This document shows, one piece after another, positions 32,717 through 45,777 of a stretch of DNA of 64,000 nt. Origin of the DNA: Aphrophora alni (Eukaryota > Arthropoda > Insecta > Hemiptera > Aphrophoridae); the NCBI GenBank assembly GCA_963513935.1, contig OY740768.1, positions 37,070,368-37,134,367 on the forward strand. Reading direction: 5' to 3'. Every line of letters begins with the position of its first letter. Position 1 is the stretch's first letter. The position numbers were made by a program, and so were the translations under genes. Below the pieces are notes generated by a model. That model did no database searches, was not told where the DNA came from, and was given only the letters and a program-made list of their open reading frames with translations.

Positions 32717-34930
32717 GCAGATTGAATTTCTTGTACTTTGTGTGATTTTATATACCATAATCAAAGAGTCTTGATGAGGTAATCTATATCAAGTTAGTAT
32801 GTAGTAAAATTATTTATTTAAAAAGCTTTGACTCTTTTAGTATTATAATAATTTAATTATTGGACTGTATGAAACAATATTTATTATATTACTCTTTGAT
32901 TACATGCTATCCATTCTATACCCTAAGGAGTATAGATAATCATTTAAAAAATCTAAATTGAGTTTTTTCATTCAATTTAATCACTTCTGCAATTTGTGGA
33001 AGTCTGACACAGAGGTAGAGGGACAGAGAAACCTTGAATATTGAGGACTCTAAGACTTTTCTTTCTAAAAATACAGATACTAAAATACAGTTACTAATTA
33101 ACTGAAAAGGCTAAATTTTAACAATAATACTTTTTACTCAAGAAAATAATAAAGTCAAAAGTTCCACTATGATTTTAAGTTGGTTTCATTTTTTTAGTAA
33201 GTTTATAATAACAGATAAAGAAAAATCATTATTTAGATGACATAATAGAGAACAAAATGATGAAATATGGTGAAATTATAAATTAAGAAACAATTTTTAT
33301 GCATCTGCCACTGTGTTTAAAGTCAGGAGTAATAAATCCATCTTTTTTTTAAATGGCACAATTAAATTTCTTTTAGGATAATACATTCCTTTGCTCCCCT
33401 TAGTATGTCACAAACGAATATTTTTTGTTCTGTTCATTTAAGGTAAATAAACAGCACAGGGTTAAAAAAGTATGTGTATAACCGTCGTAGAGTCTAGTAA
33501 ACCTTCCGAAGAGCAGTGAAAATAGATCAGCCAACACAGTTGGAAATATTATTTCTAGTAGTCGGCTATGACAGTAAAGACGGTAAATGAAATAATGATA
33601 TTTTAGTTTAGGTGTTTGCTGTTGAATATCAACACTTTTATCTTATAAAAAGTAAAGAACATCATATGTCAAATTTACTTATTAGCACATCCAACACCAT
33701 ATGATGAAGATATTCCAATAAGAAATTTTATAAGCACTCATCAAAGTGTTAAGCACACATCTAGTTGTAATAACTATTATATTATTGTTTTAAAATTTCT
33801 GCAGCATGTGCCTTGTTGAGAACTCTGTTAATTAAAGTTGGTGGAATTTATGTGAACAATTAATTTCATTAATACTTAGGCGAGGATTTAAGTTGGCTAC
33901 GAGTTTGAAAAAGTTATGTTTTTGATCACGTTTTTATATCTGAGAAGAATAACTTTTGACTGATTTTATAAGTACGTAATTGTTGTTAAAGTTTGGTTTT
34001 TTTATTTACTAAATATAGTAAATTTTAATATTTTTAAACTACATTGTTTTTTTACCATAAAAACAAATTAAAATGACTGATATAAAATTACATTCTTGAA
34101 ATTACATGTTTCACTTTCATTATGTACAGTGTAATGAATTGTTGTGATCTATAGAAAATAATTAAAAAGAAAGTAGTTTACAATAATGATTTTCTATTCT
34201 GTAATTTTGTTATGGTTTGTTCTTAAGTTTCGTAAAGCCACTAAAAATAAACTTTATTCTTAGCTCTTCCGAGATTATTTAACAAATTATTTATAACTTT
34301 AAAATCATGTTATTGTTACTTGGATAGGATAAGTTGAGAGAAAAACTAAAAACCTCTAATTAAGAGATTAACTATAAAATTTCAAAGACTTTTTCATTAT
34401 ATATTTTGATTTTTAGAATTAAAGTAAATTGATGTTTAGAATTAAACTATTCTGGTCTTATATCTCTGACTTTCATATGTATATATTACTGTAATATTTA
34501 ACGTGTGCACAATTATGTAAAACAACTATTTCATATTTCATATGCAGTAATTGTTTCTGAGATAATAAATAAAATGTAAAAATATGAAAATCAACAAAAA
34601 TAAATTAATGTTTTATGTATATGTTATGTTTATGAATGTATAGGAACAAAATATACAAACATATGCATGTTGTGTATAAATAGAACATTGGCATATTTTG
34701 TAATGTACTAACAGTTATGTCTAGAATTTAATCTGTCCTAATACAATAGTTTCCTTTAATTATATTTTTAGGTTTGTTAAGTTTAATTTGACACTTAGAG
34801 TGTTATGTAGATACTTGTCGAAAGGGCTGTGTGTGTGAAAACTAGTAATTTATAAATTGTATACCTAGTTCGAGTAAAAAGTATGAGCTACTTAAATGGT
34901 TTTTAATTTGTTAATAAAATTATATTTTCT
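32717..34930 (+). other. TMEM192: TMEM192 3' untranslated region and downstream
   Basis: No coding potential. Candidate AATAAA signals lie at 34564-34573 and 34913-34918; the latter is followed by TATATTTTCTCTCATTTG. I cannot choose the true cleavage site. Confidence 0.4.
34913..34918 (+). terminator. Candidate poly(A) signal for TMEM192
   Basis: AATAAA followed within 15 bases by a T-rich element. Distance from the stop codon is 2.2 kb, so an earlier signal may be used instead. Confidence 0.3.
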
Positions 34931-35260
34931 CTCATTTGTTTATTCTATTATCCTAAAAATATACTGTTAGTCCAAGATCTTCATTTAATTTTAAGAAATA
35001 GTTATGTACGTAGTAACTATTTTATTAGGCGGTCCTGCTTTGCTTTTTCAAACTATAAGCTTGATGGAGTATTCACTTTAACAACTGATCGAAATGTTAA
35101 AATTGTGGATACATAGCAGCAATCAAATACCGTAACAGAAGAATGCATAGCTGACACATGATCACCTACTTTTGTTTTTGAATCATGTAGAGGCAATAAT
35201 TTTTTTATAGCTGATTGAAGAAGATAGTTGTGAAATTCTTTTACTAGGCCTTTGGGTCTG

Positions 35261-35264
<4 letters not shown>

Positions 35265-35303
<39 letters not shown>
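35265..35303. repeat. A(39) homopolymer
   Basis: An uninterrupted run of A preceded by TCTGTGTT. It may be the tail of a plus-strand retroposed sequence; no body recognised. Confidence 0.8.
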
Positions 35304-35307
<4 letters not shown>

Positions 35308-37671
35308 AAATGCAAAATGTTGAAAATGTGCTTTATGATATAGACATAAAATTGAAAGCGAAGTTTGTAGTTAAAGTTTATCAAGTGTTTCATAGTTTTC
35401 CCTGTACTCAAACATTTAAGAGAAGCAGATTTATATAAAAAGTTAATCATAATATAATGTTATCATTTGGAACACTATTAAAAAAAAAAAAAAAACAGAA
35501 AAATATATCAAAATAAATTAAGATGTTTTAGAGGTAAAAATTTATAAAAATAAAATTGCCGTAACAGTTTTGTCTTGCAAAGGTGTCAGGACAATATTAA
35601 GATAAGCACAATTTTAGATAAACCATTCATATGAGCTCCCTACATTTTCAATGGAACTTCCCCATTTTCAAATAACAAAGTTAAATTTTTGACTTAATTT
35701 TGTTTGTATCTTCTTTAACACAAGAAATGTTCAAGAGACCAATAGTGAAATAGAAAAGTACAGCTAGCCTAAGAAATGAATAAAAAAGACTCCATGGCAA
35801 AAAATTAACAAAGGGAAAATTTAATATGATACTCTGGACAAAACATTTAAACATCAATTTTAAAATCATTGGATATATACTACAAGTTGCTTACCCTATA
35901 ATTTTTACTGAAAATTTAAAAAATATATAAACAATTTTTAAATAAAATCTTTATACTCATTTTTAGGGGTTTTACAGTGATATAATTTTAGTTTAAGAAC
36001 CAAGTATGAGTCCTATATACTCATCAACTATAAGTAAATTATACTAAAACAATTTTTTTTAGATTGATATAACAGCCTACTTCTGAATTTATAGCAATTG
36101 ATTAGAGAAAGAATTGATTTGTCATATATATTGTAATAATTTGATAAAAAGAGGAATCTACTTTACTAACAAATTGCCAAACGTTGTGCGACAATTGTAA
36201 CAATATGAAATAATGCGAGTTAAGTTACTTTAAATAAAAATGTCACACGTTGTGCGACGATTGTGTTAATTTTAGAAAAAATGAAGCTAACTTTATTTTA
36301 TACTAATATTTATTGAATTGTGTTGGGCGCCATGGCAATTGCATAATTACCAAAATTTTAATATTAATTATTAATTATGATGGGGCGTAATAATTAATTA
36401 TTATTTTTAAAAAAAATGTACTTGATGGAACATATGGATGGAAAGTAGAAATCTTTTATACTGACACAAACATCTTTTTATTTTAAAACAAACAAATTAT
36501 CAAAAATACATATGATGTCAAACGTATACATTTGCAAACTACAACTACTCTTAAAATAAGTATTTTTAATACATATCAAAACATCAATATTATCATGATA
36601 AAACTATCAACCAAAAGACTATTATTTAAGATAATGAGTTTGAGCCTAGTTGAAATTGAATACTTCAAACTCATATCATAGATTTAAGCTTCAAAAAAAA
36701 AAAAAATCAATTTTAATTATGACAGTTGCCATAATACTTTCAAGTCAAATTTTAATATTTATGACACACAAAATCAAGTAGAGAATTATAGACAGGCATG
36801 ATCCTATAAAGTACTACAAATAACAAAAACATATTGAAATTTATGAATAATTGACTATCATTAAACTTAACTTAATACATACAGGAGTTGTTTCGTGCAT
36901 TTTACCACACATGTAGTTATTTCAATTAAACTGAAAAAAGTTTAGGTCTGAGCTCAATCTCATTATTATTTCGAATCTTGATTTTTTTTACCTAACATAT
37001 TTTTTAATAGCCAAAATCACCAGTTCAATGTTTTTAAACATTATCTGTTAAAGAACATGTGTCCTTTACACAAAACACTCAACTTTTCAGTTAACATTTA
37101 GAAATGAACCTAGTCTCACTCTTACAGACACGTGGTCTTTCATTATGTACAGTTTTTTAATCAATTTTGAGATATATTTATACAAACCAACACCGTTGGT
37201 CGAAAGTATTGACTGTAGACAATAAAACAGTCCACTTTATATCTGATTATCACTACATGATTGTACTTTTTTAGTCCATCTTGTGTCACTTGCCATTATT
37301 GGCGACTCTCACCTAAGCTGTCCAACTGTAGACTGACCAAGAGTCCTACTACACGTTCATCTCGTATGGTACCAGTCACGTGATTCACATTTCGTTCAAT
37401 TTCAATAATTCTTAACATTCTACTTATATCTAAACATAATATTCATTTCTCTAATTATTTTTCATTATTTATATAATCTCTTCAAATTTTGTCCTTTCTT
37501 AAGTTATAAATGATAATTATACGGACTATTTTGTTGTTCCATTCCCCCTGCCGTTACTTCGCCTATACGTACCACCCATTGTAATTGTTTTTACACACAA
37601 TAATCAAAATTTGGCATGAAATATATAGCTATTGTAATGAAATCAGAGTTTAGTTTAGTTGTTATTTGTTA
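35304..37671. other. Intergenic, AT-rich
   Basis: No gene seen. The motif ACGTTGTGCGACAATTGT recurs at about 36182-36200 and 36248-36265 (second with a G for A). Confidence 0.5.
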
Positions 37672-38594
37672 TATAAAGGGTTATCATAAAAGAATTTTGG
37701 GGTTTCTTTAATTCATACGAAGATAATAGAGAAATTTTGTGGTGTTGTATTGGTATCGCTGATAGCCTATAACCCAAAAATTTATTTAACAGCTGTTGTA
37801 ACCTCAACATTAGTTCTTGCATTGTTGTGGTAGTGTGTTTTGTGTTTTCTGGAATGTTCGGTGCGGAATGTGTTATTATGTTCTCTAATAAAGAAAAAGC
37901 AAAGTGTGTTTTGTTGCTGGCTGAATTCAAGTCTGTAATTTCAGTGCAAAATGCATTTCGACGTAAATAGAGAAAAGATCCACCACATGAAAATAACATA
38001 CAGTGTTGTTTCAAACAATTCGAAGAAACTGGATCAGTTCAAAAGCAGAAATCATCTGGCAGGCCAAACATATCAGACGAAAAAGTTGAACTTATTAGAC
38101 AATCTGCAATCAGAAGTCCTAAGAAGTCAATACCTCGACGAAGCCTAGAGTTAGGTGTTCCAAAAACAGCAAACCACAAAGTTTTACACAAAAGACTGAA
38201 ATTACACGATATAAAATCCAGTTATTGCAGGAATTGAAACCTGATGATGGTGCAAAACATTTTAATTTTGCTGTTGAAATTTTGAACAAGATTGATGAAA
38301 ACCAATCATTTTTAGATTATATAATTTTTTCAGACGAATCTACATTCCATATCAATGGGTCTGTTAACAGATATGGAGATCTGAAAACCCCCATACAATT
38401 TTTGAGAAAATACGTGACTCGCCTAAAGTTAATGTTTGATTATCTATTGGACATTTGCCGAGCGACTAATTTATTAGTTACATAAAAAAAACTGTTTCAG
38501 AGACGATTTAGATAAATAAACAATATCAGCTGTAAGTAATTCTGTTTTCATTTAAATCATGTTCAAAACCCCACCATTATTTATGATAACTCTG

Positions 38595-38598
<4 letters not shown>
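37672..38598 (+). mobile_element. Tc1/mariner-family element with degraded transposase
   Basis: Degenerate inverted termini TATAAAGGGTTATCATAAA (left) and the complement of TTTATGATAACTCTGTATA (right), with TA at the borders. Coding relics on the plus strand: FSNKEKAKCVLLLAEFKS near 37880; FKQFEETGSVQKQKSSGRP near 38010 (the family's RK..TGSV...GRP linker); a second helix-turn-helix with SPKKSIPRRSLELGVPK near 38110; and frame 38225-38485 with LQELKPDDG and IIFSDESTFHINGSVNR (first catalytic Asp). The rest of the DDE domain is absent. Confidence 0.7.

Positions 38599-38603
<5 letters not shown>

Positions 38604-38647
<44 letters not shown>
38604..38647. repeat. (TG)n microsatellite
   Basis: About 22 TG units beginning six bases after the mariner terminus. 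Confidence 0.9.
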
Positions 38648-38648
<1 letters not shown>

Positions 38649-39999
38649 GAAAGTCACTGTTTTTTAATTTCATTAATTGTAAACATGGCCTAACAAATAT
38701 TTAGTCTATGGTTAATCTTAAATAAAATACCATAGTTATATTCAGAAAAGAAAACCCTCACATATTGTAGACTTTGGTGGATGATGTGGAAATATTCCAC
38801 ATATTTAGATGATGTGGAAATCTATAATAACTCTTATGTTAAAAATTACAAATGTAAAAAATTATGGTTCTGGAATAATTAATTTTTTTAAAAACCACGA
38901 TTGGCAATAGTGCCATAATAAAAACATTTGAAAATTATGGTAATTTTATTCAAGCATTTTGTTAAGTTATTTGTTATGTACACCTGAGATAGTTTGTTCA
39001 CTAATCATTTATTATTTACTAGCTCATTACTAGTAAATACTAGCTCATTACTGAGCTTCACTAGCTCATCGGAAAAGTAGGTACTAAAAAAAAAAAAATA
39101 TAAAAAAAAATCCTATTTAAAACTAACCAAATAAAATTTTTGTTTGTTTTTGGTATTTTAATAGTAGTTCCATTTCACTTAAAAAAAAAAGAAAAAAAGA
39201 CAATTTTTGGTAGCTTATAAATATAATCTTTAACATTTTAATACATTATTCAAAGTGGTCTTTCATGTCATTTAACATTTTGCATGGAGGGGGGGGGCTA
39301 CAATTTTGAGCTGGTTCCTAGATAGAGTGACTGTTGGCAGAGAAAGTTAATACACTTATACAATTTTCTATTTTAATACAATAATTAATTGTTAAAATTT
39401 GATGCTCTCACAAGTTTTTGTTGTAAAATACTTGATTTTACTACAGATATTGTATTTAAAGGAATGAAGATAAAAATTAATGTTATTTGCTTTGTAATAA
39501 TCTTCTGTTAAATAACAAAAAGCATTAACTATTTGGCAAATTTAGTTGAAAAATGGCTTGGACCAGTGGGAACCATTACTATTAATGTTTAATATTGCTA
39601 GTTTAAACAGCATATTATTTGAAATCAGTTTCTAATTTCATGTTTCTATAATTTTTTTTTGTAGTTACCCTATTATTGACTCTTTATTAACTGGTTTATA
39701 GAAAATGAGCTGTGCCTAAAATATAAAGCAAATACGAAAGATGAAGTACATTTATACTTCATTTGTACAAGTATTATATGATAAGGAATGACACACCGAA
39801 AAAAATAACATGGGGACAGGTACAAGAACATCAATAGAGTTAAATTGAATCTATTTCTAACCTATTATGCAAGTTACAAAGAGCTCTATTGCAAAGAGAA
39901 TTTCAGCTGTCAACATAATAAATGACTTTATTCCAAATACCAATTGCAACCCATTTCATAATAATAATAAATTTGTCAAAGATTTTAAATCTGTTAAAG
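38648..39999. other. Intergenic, AT-rich
   Basis: Short local repeats of ACTAGCTCATTACT near 39018-39066; otherwise nothing recognised. Confidence 0.5.
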
Positions 40000-40950
40000 A
40001 AAGTGCCAAAGAATTTTAATTGTTTATTTTAAAAAAACCACAAACACTTATTAAAGCGTTCTTCACCTTTGTACTTGGTAAGCTCCAAGTCTGTCCCAGT
40101 TGCTTTCTTATCTTCATGCCTAGAACCATCTTTGTAGCATACGAAACTACTTTGATCAGTCCTAACTCCCCAAGAGTAGCATTTATACTCAGCACAATAT
40201 CGAAAAGCTGAACCAACCTATATTCAGCCAATCATTGATCCATCCCCTTCAACAACAATGTATATTTTTTATTACAGTAGCTTGTACATCCGTTTGATAC
40301 TGCTTTTCTAGTGACCAAAATTGATTCACCTTAAGAAAGTCAGATAACAGTTTCTTTCTTCAGAAAAGATTCATTGGTGGCAGTAAAAGCAACTCTCTTG
40401 CTACAATCTGTAAGGATGTCATAGCTCCTGTCGCACACAGACTGCCAGTCTTTCTACTCTTTCATGTTTCTTATTTTAAGTTGCTGCCTGGTTTCCTTGT
40501 CACCACAATAATGTCACTTACTTGATTCTACTTATTGTAATAGGCTCAAAACTTCAAAGGACTACTTTAGTAGCAAGCACAGACATAAGTCTTCCAATCA
40601 CATTTTTACATTGCCACATTCATCTTACTGTCTTGTCACATACCTTATCAATATATATTTTCCAGTTTTGATTTGGGTGTAGGATTACCTCTTTTTCACT
40701 CAGCTGCAATTGTTTCCCATTGAATCACGACAGCTGCGATTCATCTTTTTTGTTATGAAAAGAATCATTTTTATCTTATCTGAGTTAACGTTAAAGTAAA
40801 ACTTATCTTTCACACCACCTTGAAAGTCCACTATGCTGTCTGAAGGACATCACATAAAAACCTAGATGTTTCACGATTAGTAATGTAACTCGATCATCAG
40901 TGTATGAAAAAGTAGCTATAGTAATAAAAAGTCAGATGTTCAAAAAAGTT
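40000..40950 (-). pseudogene. Degenerate LINE reverse transcriptase/RNase H relic
   Basis: Minus-strand reading with many stops shows, in order: a YTDD box near 40900 (family YADD), SRWCER (family EDWCK), KIKMILFITKK (family KTEMILFT), WFNGK-like FNGKQLQL, NWKIYIDKVCDK, WMWQCKNVIGR and finally CYKDGSRHE (family YTDGS of RNase H) in frame 40231-40016. The sequence fits the thumb and RNase H of a LINE distinct from the one at 10577-14179. Old and non-functional. Confidence 0.6.
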
Positions 40951-41059
40951 ATTGTGTTGCCATAATAAGTTGTGCAGAATCACTGAATAACTCAAAGCAT
41001 ATGAAGTATTACAATATATCTAATTTACCTCTTATATATACATAGTACAGAGAAAGTTA

Positions 41060-41540
41060 TGTGACGAGTCGAAAAATCTATAACATATTTTTTATGGATG
41101 GATTCGTTTTGAGGTTTCTCAAATTAAAAAATTGGTTTCTCGAATGGTTTTGTATCTGTGTGTTGTCTGTTGTATGTGCAGTCCTCTATAGCTCAAACAC
41201 ATATACGATTTTAATCAAACTTGTGATTGGGGCACTTTTGGCCATTTCTTGGGATGATTTTGTTTATAACTCAAAATTCTGAAGTAGGCCTAGCTGCCGT
41301 AAGAAAAATAAAGTAATAAGATTTTATCAATATTGGTTAACGATTTTGATGAAATTTGTGTCTAATGGCCTAAACAAAAGCATTGGTTTTCTTTCATGTG
41401 TCCAAAAATGCTGATCTACGAGTTATCAGTAAAAAAAAAAAAAAAAAAAAATCAGAGGGCTGTTATATTTTAAAAAATTGGTTCTACCAATTTTGTTCAA
41501 ATTTATGTGAATTTTGACTCAAATTAGAAAATCATATGTC
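41060..41540 (-). repeat. Dispersed repeat family A, copy 2
   Basis: On the minus strand the blocks CTGATAACTCGTAGATC, ATTTCATCAAAATCGTTAA and TTTGATTAAAATCGTATATG occur in the same order as in copy 1 (26985-27395). An A(21) run at 41430-41450 lies inside. Confidence 0.5.
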
Positions 41541-41909
41541 ATCACTGAAAATTTTAATTATCGTTAAAAATATGTTGCATTTCCTATTTAATTTAATTTC
41601 TCATTTGAAAAAAATAAAGAGTACAAAAAAATATAAAACTACTATTAAGTAATAATTTCCAAAAACGAAATTGAACCTTGATCGCTGACACATTTAAACT
41701 TGATTTTATCTTCGAATTTTGTTGGTTAACAAGTTTGACACTAATTAAGCAAGTTTAGACCTAATTTAAATATAAATGTGTTGAAATAATATACAAAATC
41801 TAAGTCTTTGGTTAAATGGTTGGTTTTCACATTTTTTTTTTTTTACTGATAACTATCAAATTCATACTTTTGTTGATTAATAGTTTCATTTAGTTAGTAT
41901 TATGATTAT

Positions 41910-41939
41910 AATTTTTTTTTTTTTTTTTTTTTTTTTTTT
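41910..41939. repeat. T homopolymer
   Basis: About 30 T next to the mariner relic at 42000. Confidence 0.75.
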
Positions 41940-41999
41940 CAGTTTATTTGCAAATATGAGGATAAGTGTTCCATAGAAAATATCTATAAAGAACCGTTA

Positions 42000-42860
42000 G
42001 ATAAAACTGTTTCGGCAACCAAAAAGTTTTTTCTATAATATATGTGCACAACTAAATGTCCATGATAAGCATGCCATTTATTCTGGATAACACAACATAA
42101 TTTCTTAAGCGTTTCACAATTATAGAGCCTTAAGGCATTATACACTCAGTTCTTAAACACTATGCACATGACACAAGGTCTTCTAAATAGAAATTATTTG
42201 TTTGAATTTTGTTCTTGATGATGGTAAAGTGGGTTCCATTAACACTTGCTTCAATTCAGGGGCTACATATATGCAATTTACATACCTCATCCCCAGTGAT
42301 TATGACTCATAAAGTCATCGCCTTTCTCACTGTACCATATCAGAATTCCAATATATTTCCCTGTGATTTAATTTTGAATTGTTCCATAAGCATCTTCGGC
42401 ACTCAGTGTGTACACAATTTCTATTGCTGTTTCCCTGACATATTTTTGTGAATGTGGAAAGTGACTTGTTAATATTTTGTTCTCTCTAACTTTCTCTTCG
42501 ACTGCATGTACCAAACCTCTATTCAGCAAAGATGATCACCCACTCTATTCATCATCAACACATTTTCATGTCCTTCATTAAAAAATCGCATCCATTTATT
42601 GAATCACACATTGCATATACCCCATAAATGTCCACAAATTTGATTTCAGTCATTCACATTCCTGGATGCAGCATAGACTGCATTTAACATGAGGTGGGGA
42701 TCTTGATTTTTTTAAACATTATAAACACTCATCACGATGAAATACATTTCTTGAAGGGTCATGCCAACAAATCAACTAACTCAGCATGTATCCACAACAT
42801 TTCAAGATTGGAGTGCTTGAGCGGGAATGTACTTATTTTCTGGATATCCCTTGTATAAAT
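42000..42860 (-). pseudogene. mariner (SETMAR-like) transposase relic
   Basis: Minus-strand frames with stops give IYGVYAMCDSIN near 42620 (family I..VYGE.AMSDS.V), FLMKDMKM (family F..GR.NVHDE), TFTKICQ and VPKMLMEQFKIK near 42380 (family WVPKMLTE.HK..R). ITGDE follows near 42290 (first catalytic Asp), and later GTHFTIIKNK corresponds to H..SP...K. The left edge near 42850 has GGGATATCCAGAAAATAAGT on the minus strand, likely a terminal region. Highly degraded. Confidence 0.55.
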
Positions 42861-43429
42861 GTAGATAATTTAATATTAAAGATATAATAAAATATCCTAT
42901 TGATAGTTGTATGAAAGAACAAATCAGACTTAAGTGTAACACAGAAAATATGTTGGACCGAGGAATTTTAACACAAAAAATAGAAATTTGTGAACTAAAG
43001 ATAACTTCCTAATGCTTTGAGAGTGAAGAGATTCATTACAAATTAGTCGACTCCATTATAAGGTATCACGAGGCTGTTAAATGACAAAATATTCCTGAAA
43101 AACATTGTTTAAAATTTTTTTTGGATTAAACTTCTATAAGAGTTATACTAAATTAAGATATCCCAAATGTTCTATTAGACATTAAGGCTTCAAACCACGA
43201 ATCATTACCAAAATGTTGTAGATGAAACCATTTTTATTTGATTTGGTACAATCTGACTTCATCTTGTTAATACTATTTATAAAATCTCCCCAGTTACACC
43301 TTCTTAAGTAAAAAAGATTACAAATCTCTATTGGAGTATGTTTTGCTATGAAAATAATGTCAAATTTTAAAAGAAGTTGCTATTAAGTTGAGAGAAAATT
43401 GTTTTACTTAAGGACAGTCATATGTTGTA
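42861..43429. other. Intergenic
   Basis: Nothing recognised. Confidence 0.5.
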
Positions 43430-43790
43430 TATGAACAAGAAGTAATCCCCTCAGGAGCCTATTATAGTGAGTATAGGAGTACCAATCTTGAAGTACCTAT
43501 CTGAATCTACACCTTTTTAATGTAGTCTTGAGTATAGGGTTTCTCTCGACCACTTTCGACCCTGACACTATTAGAGTATTTGAGGGCTATTGGTCTTTAT
43601 TTTATGTTCTTTTCTTCCTTTTTTTTTTATAAAGTGATGACGACAGAGAGGTGTTTGACCATAAACAACAAGGAAAAATTAACAAGAGCCAGTGCTTCAG
43701 CTTCATCGATTGGTCTGATACCAAAGGACAAATAATGCAAGCAATATTGTTCACAAAGAACTAGGTCAGTATTACTTTATTTCACGAATA
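43430..43790. repeat. Dispersed repeat family C, copy 2
   Basis: The block GTCTTTATTTTATGTTCTTT, then GTGATGACGACAGAGAGGTG and AAACAACAAGGAAAAATTA, aligns with 32335-32440. A TCTACACCTTTTTAATGTAG block near 43505 is the complement of one near 32190-32215. Confidence 0.4.
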
Positions 43791-45500
43791 ATTAAAGCAG
43801 TTTAATTGATTTATTTTAATCTTGATTTAATCTCCTTTTTTTTTTTACTGTAATATCTTCTATTCATTTATTTTAAAAAAACAAAAATATTATTGGTTAG
43901 TTTTGAAAGATTTTTTTAAAAGGAGTTATTAGGGAATTAGAAGTACCATACTTAATTATCTTCTGTTTGTTTGAAATAATATTTTTTGTATATTCTTTAA
44001 AAACTTACTTTTTAAAGGAATTGTGGTCGATGGTATAAAGGTTGACCAACCCATTGCCCAGTGGCCATGCACTGCAAAAAGCCTCCTTATATAACTAATT
44101 TTCATGTTGTTCTGGGGTTGTGACCTGCACTACTTCCCACTCCTGTGCAAGTATATCTTTCTTGATCTATTTTGTCAGCCCTTTTAAACCTTAACTCCCT
44201 CCTACTATGTCTTCATCCCAATCCTTTTCTTCTGTTTTCAGTCCAACCCTAAAGTGTAAAGTGACCCATGCTGAAGGGGTGAATGATACCAGGCTCTCAT
44301 AGTTTTTAACCTTACCTGACCAAGTGGAGCTCTGAGCGGTTGGTGATCCTTTCCCTAGTTGCTTGTGGGAAAAACATGGAGAGAGAAATAAAAAATAACA
44401 ACCTTGTGTGGGATGTCACCGCAACTCATCATGATGTAAATTGAAGTATCCTCTCCATGATGACTATCAGTATAGGGTGAGATAATAAACCTACTACAAA
44501 AAGTCAAACAGGCCACTTAGGAGAAATCACACTCCTGATAAAAAAAACATCCAAAAAGAGAGGAAGATGAGCAGAAAGACCTCAGGAACATACCGTTGTT
44601 GCCACTAAGACCACCTGGTGAGATCTGACTCACTGAATAGGGCCTGAGTGGGGTAGGTGTATAAACTGAAAAGGCTGACAGGGTTTCTATCAGGGCATTG
44701 TAGACTCAGCGAACAGCTTAGAAGGATTGGAATAGAAAATGATAGGACCTGAATTGATAGGAATGTGAATTGATATAGATACTTACCTTTGCTGTGCTGC
44801 ACTTTCTAAAGGAGAGGCTGGAGGAGGTTTCTATAAATAGGGGGCACAATACATCTTAGAGGTTGCAGTGTATTCACCCTTACATCTTTACTTCTACTAC
44901 TACTTAAAAAAAATCCTTGGTTGTTTTAACTGCTTTTGAATAGTACTTGCCACCAATAGCTGGTTTTTTACATAGATCTACCAGCAACGAGTATATCAAA
45001 TTGGAAAGCTGGTGTAAAGTAAGTAGTTGTTACGTTAAACAAAAAAAAAAAAAAAATTTTTTTACTGAAGGCTGGTTGCATTTGACTAAGGGTTTGTTGT
45101 TCTAATGTTATCGATGAGTCTCAGAGCGTTTTGGAATAAAGTATAAGCCGAGTTGTGGTTGGTTAAACGATTAGTGGTAATTAGCGGTTTCAAGTCGCTA
45201 AATATTTAAATTTATTGATTAAAAAAGTTATGAAATTAAGTGATGTATAAAATGGTTGGTATGGGTACTCTTTGTCCACCGAGATAAATAGCTGGGAGTG
45301 GGGTATAACTATATTTTAACTTCATTAACTGTTTACACCACAAAATTAACAAAAAACCTTAGAAATTATAGCCTTTATAGTAATGAATTTCTTGTTTTAC
45401 AAAAAAAAAATTGGATTTCTGGACTGTACCCTGCATAATTTTTCCAATGTTAATTGCTGATGTTATCTTTCTTTATACAAATAATCTTGTTTCAGTGTTC
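43791..45500. other. Intergenic; GC-richer repeat-like segment 44020-44850
   Basis: About 800 bp at 44020-44850 has more balanced base composition than the surroundings, with CAACCTTGTGTGGGATGTC and GAGATCTGACTCACTGAAT phrases. It contains no long frame and I cannot assign it; possibly the untranslated part of a retroelement. Confidence 0.35.
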
Positions 45501-45609
45501 ATAATTATGTTCACTCATGTATCAATGCGGATGGCAACTTGGTCATTGAAGTGTGTTTGATGATGTAAATCTAAGTTTTGTGAGAACTTGTGTTCGAGTT
45601 TTATTCTAA
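45501..45609 (+). repeat. Foldback repeat family B, half copy
   Basis: Matches only the right half of the family (CTCATGTATCA, GGATGGCAACTTGGTCATTG, then TGTGTTCGAGTTTTATTCTA). The core is degraded to ATGCGGA. Confidence 0.6.
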
Positions 45610-45771
45610 CTGATTTTAACCAAAAAATGATTGATAGCAGCTTTGAAGGCTTAGTCTATTCTTTAAAAATGATAATGGAAAATTACCTTCTTTTCAGAAG
45701 GCTCAAATAATTTTCTAGGTACAGTAATTAGGAAATAACTCCCATAACCACAAACATATGTGTTCATAATC

Positions 45772-45777
45772 TTTATT
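45772..45777 (-). terminator. Candidate poly(A) signal of the unnamed minus-strand gene
   Basis: AATAAA on the minus strand (TTTATT on plus) about 1.4 kb past the stop codon at 47169. It is the clearest signal in the presumed 3' untranslated region, but others may be used. Confidence 0.35.

Noticed and set aside
41061..41282. 73-codon plus frame that looks membrane-like
   Set aside because: It lies inside a copy of dispersed repeat family A read from the opposite strand; the hydrophobic look comes from T-rich DNA.
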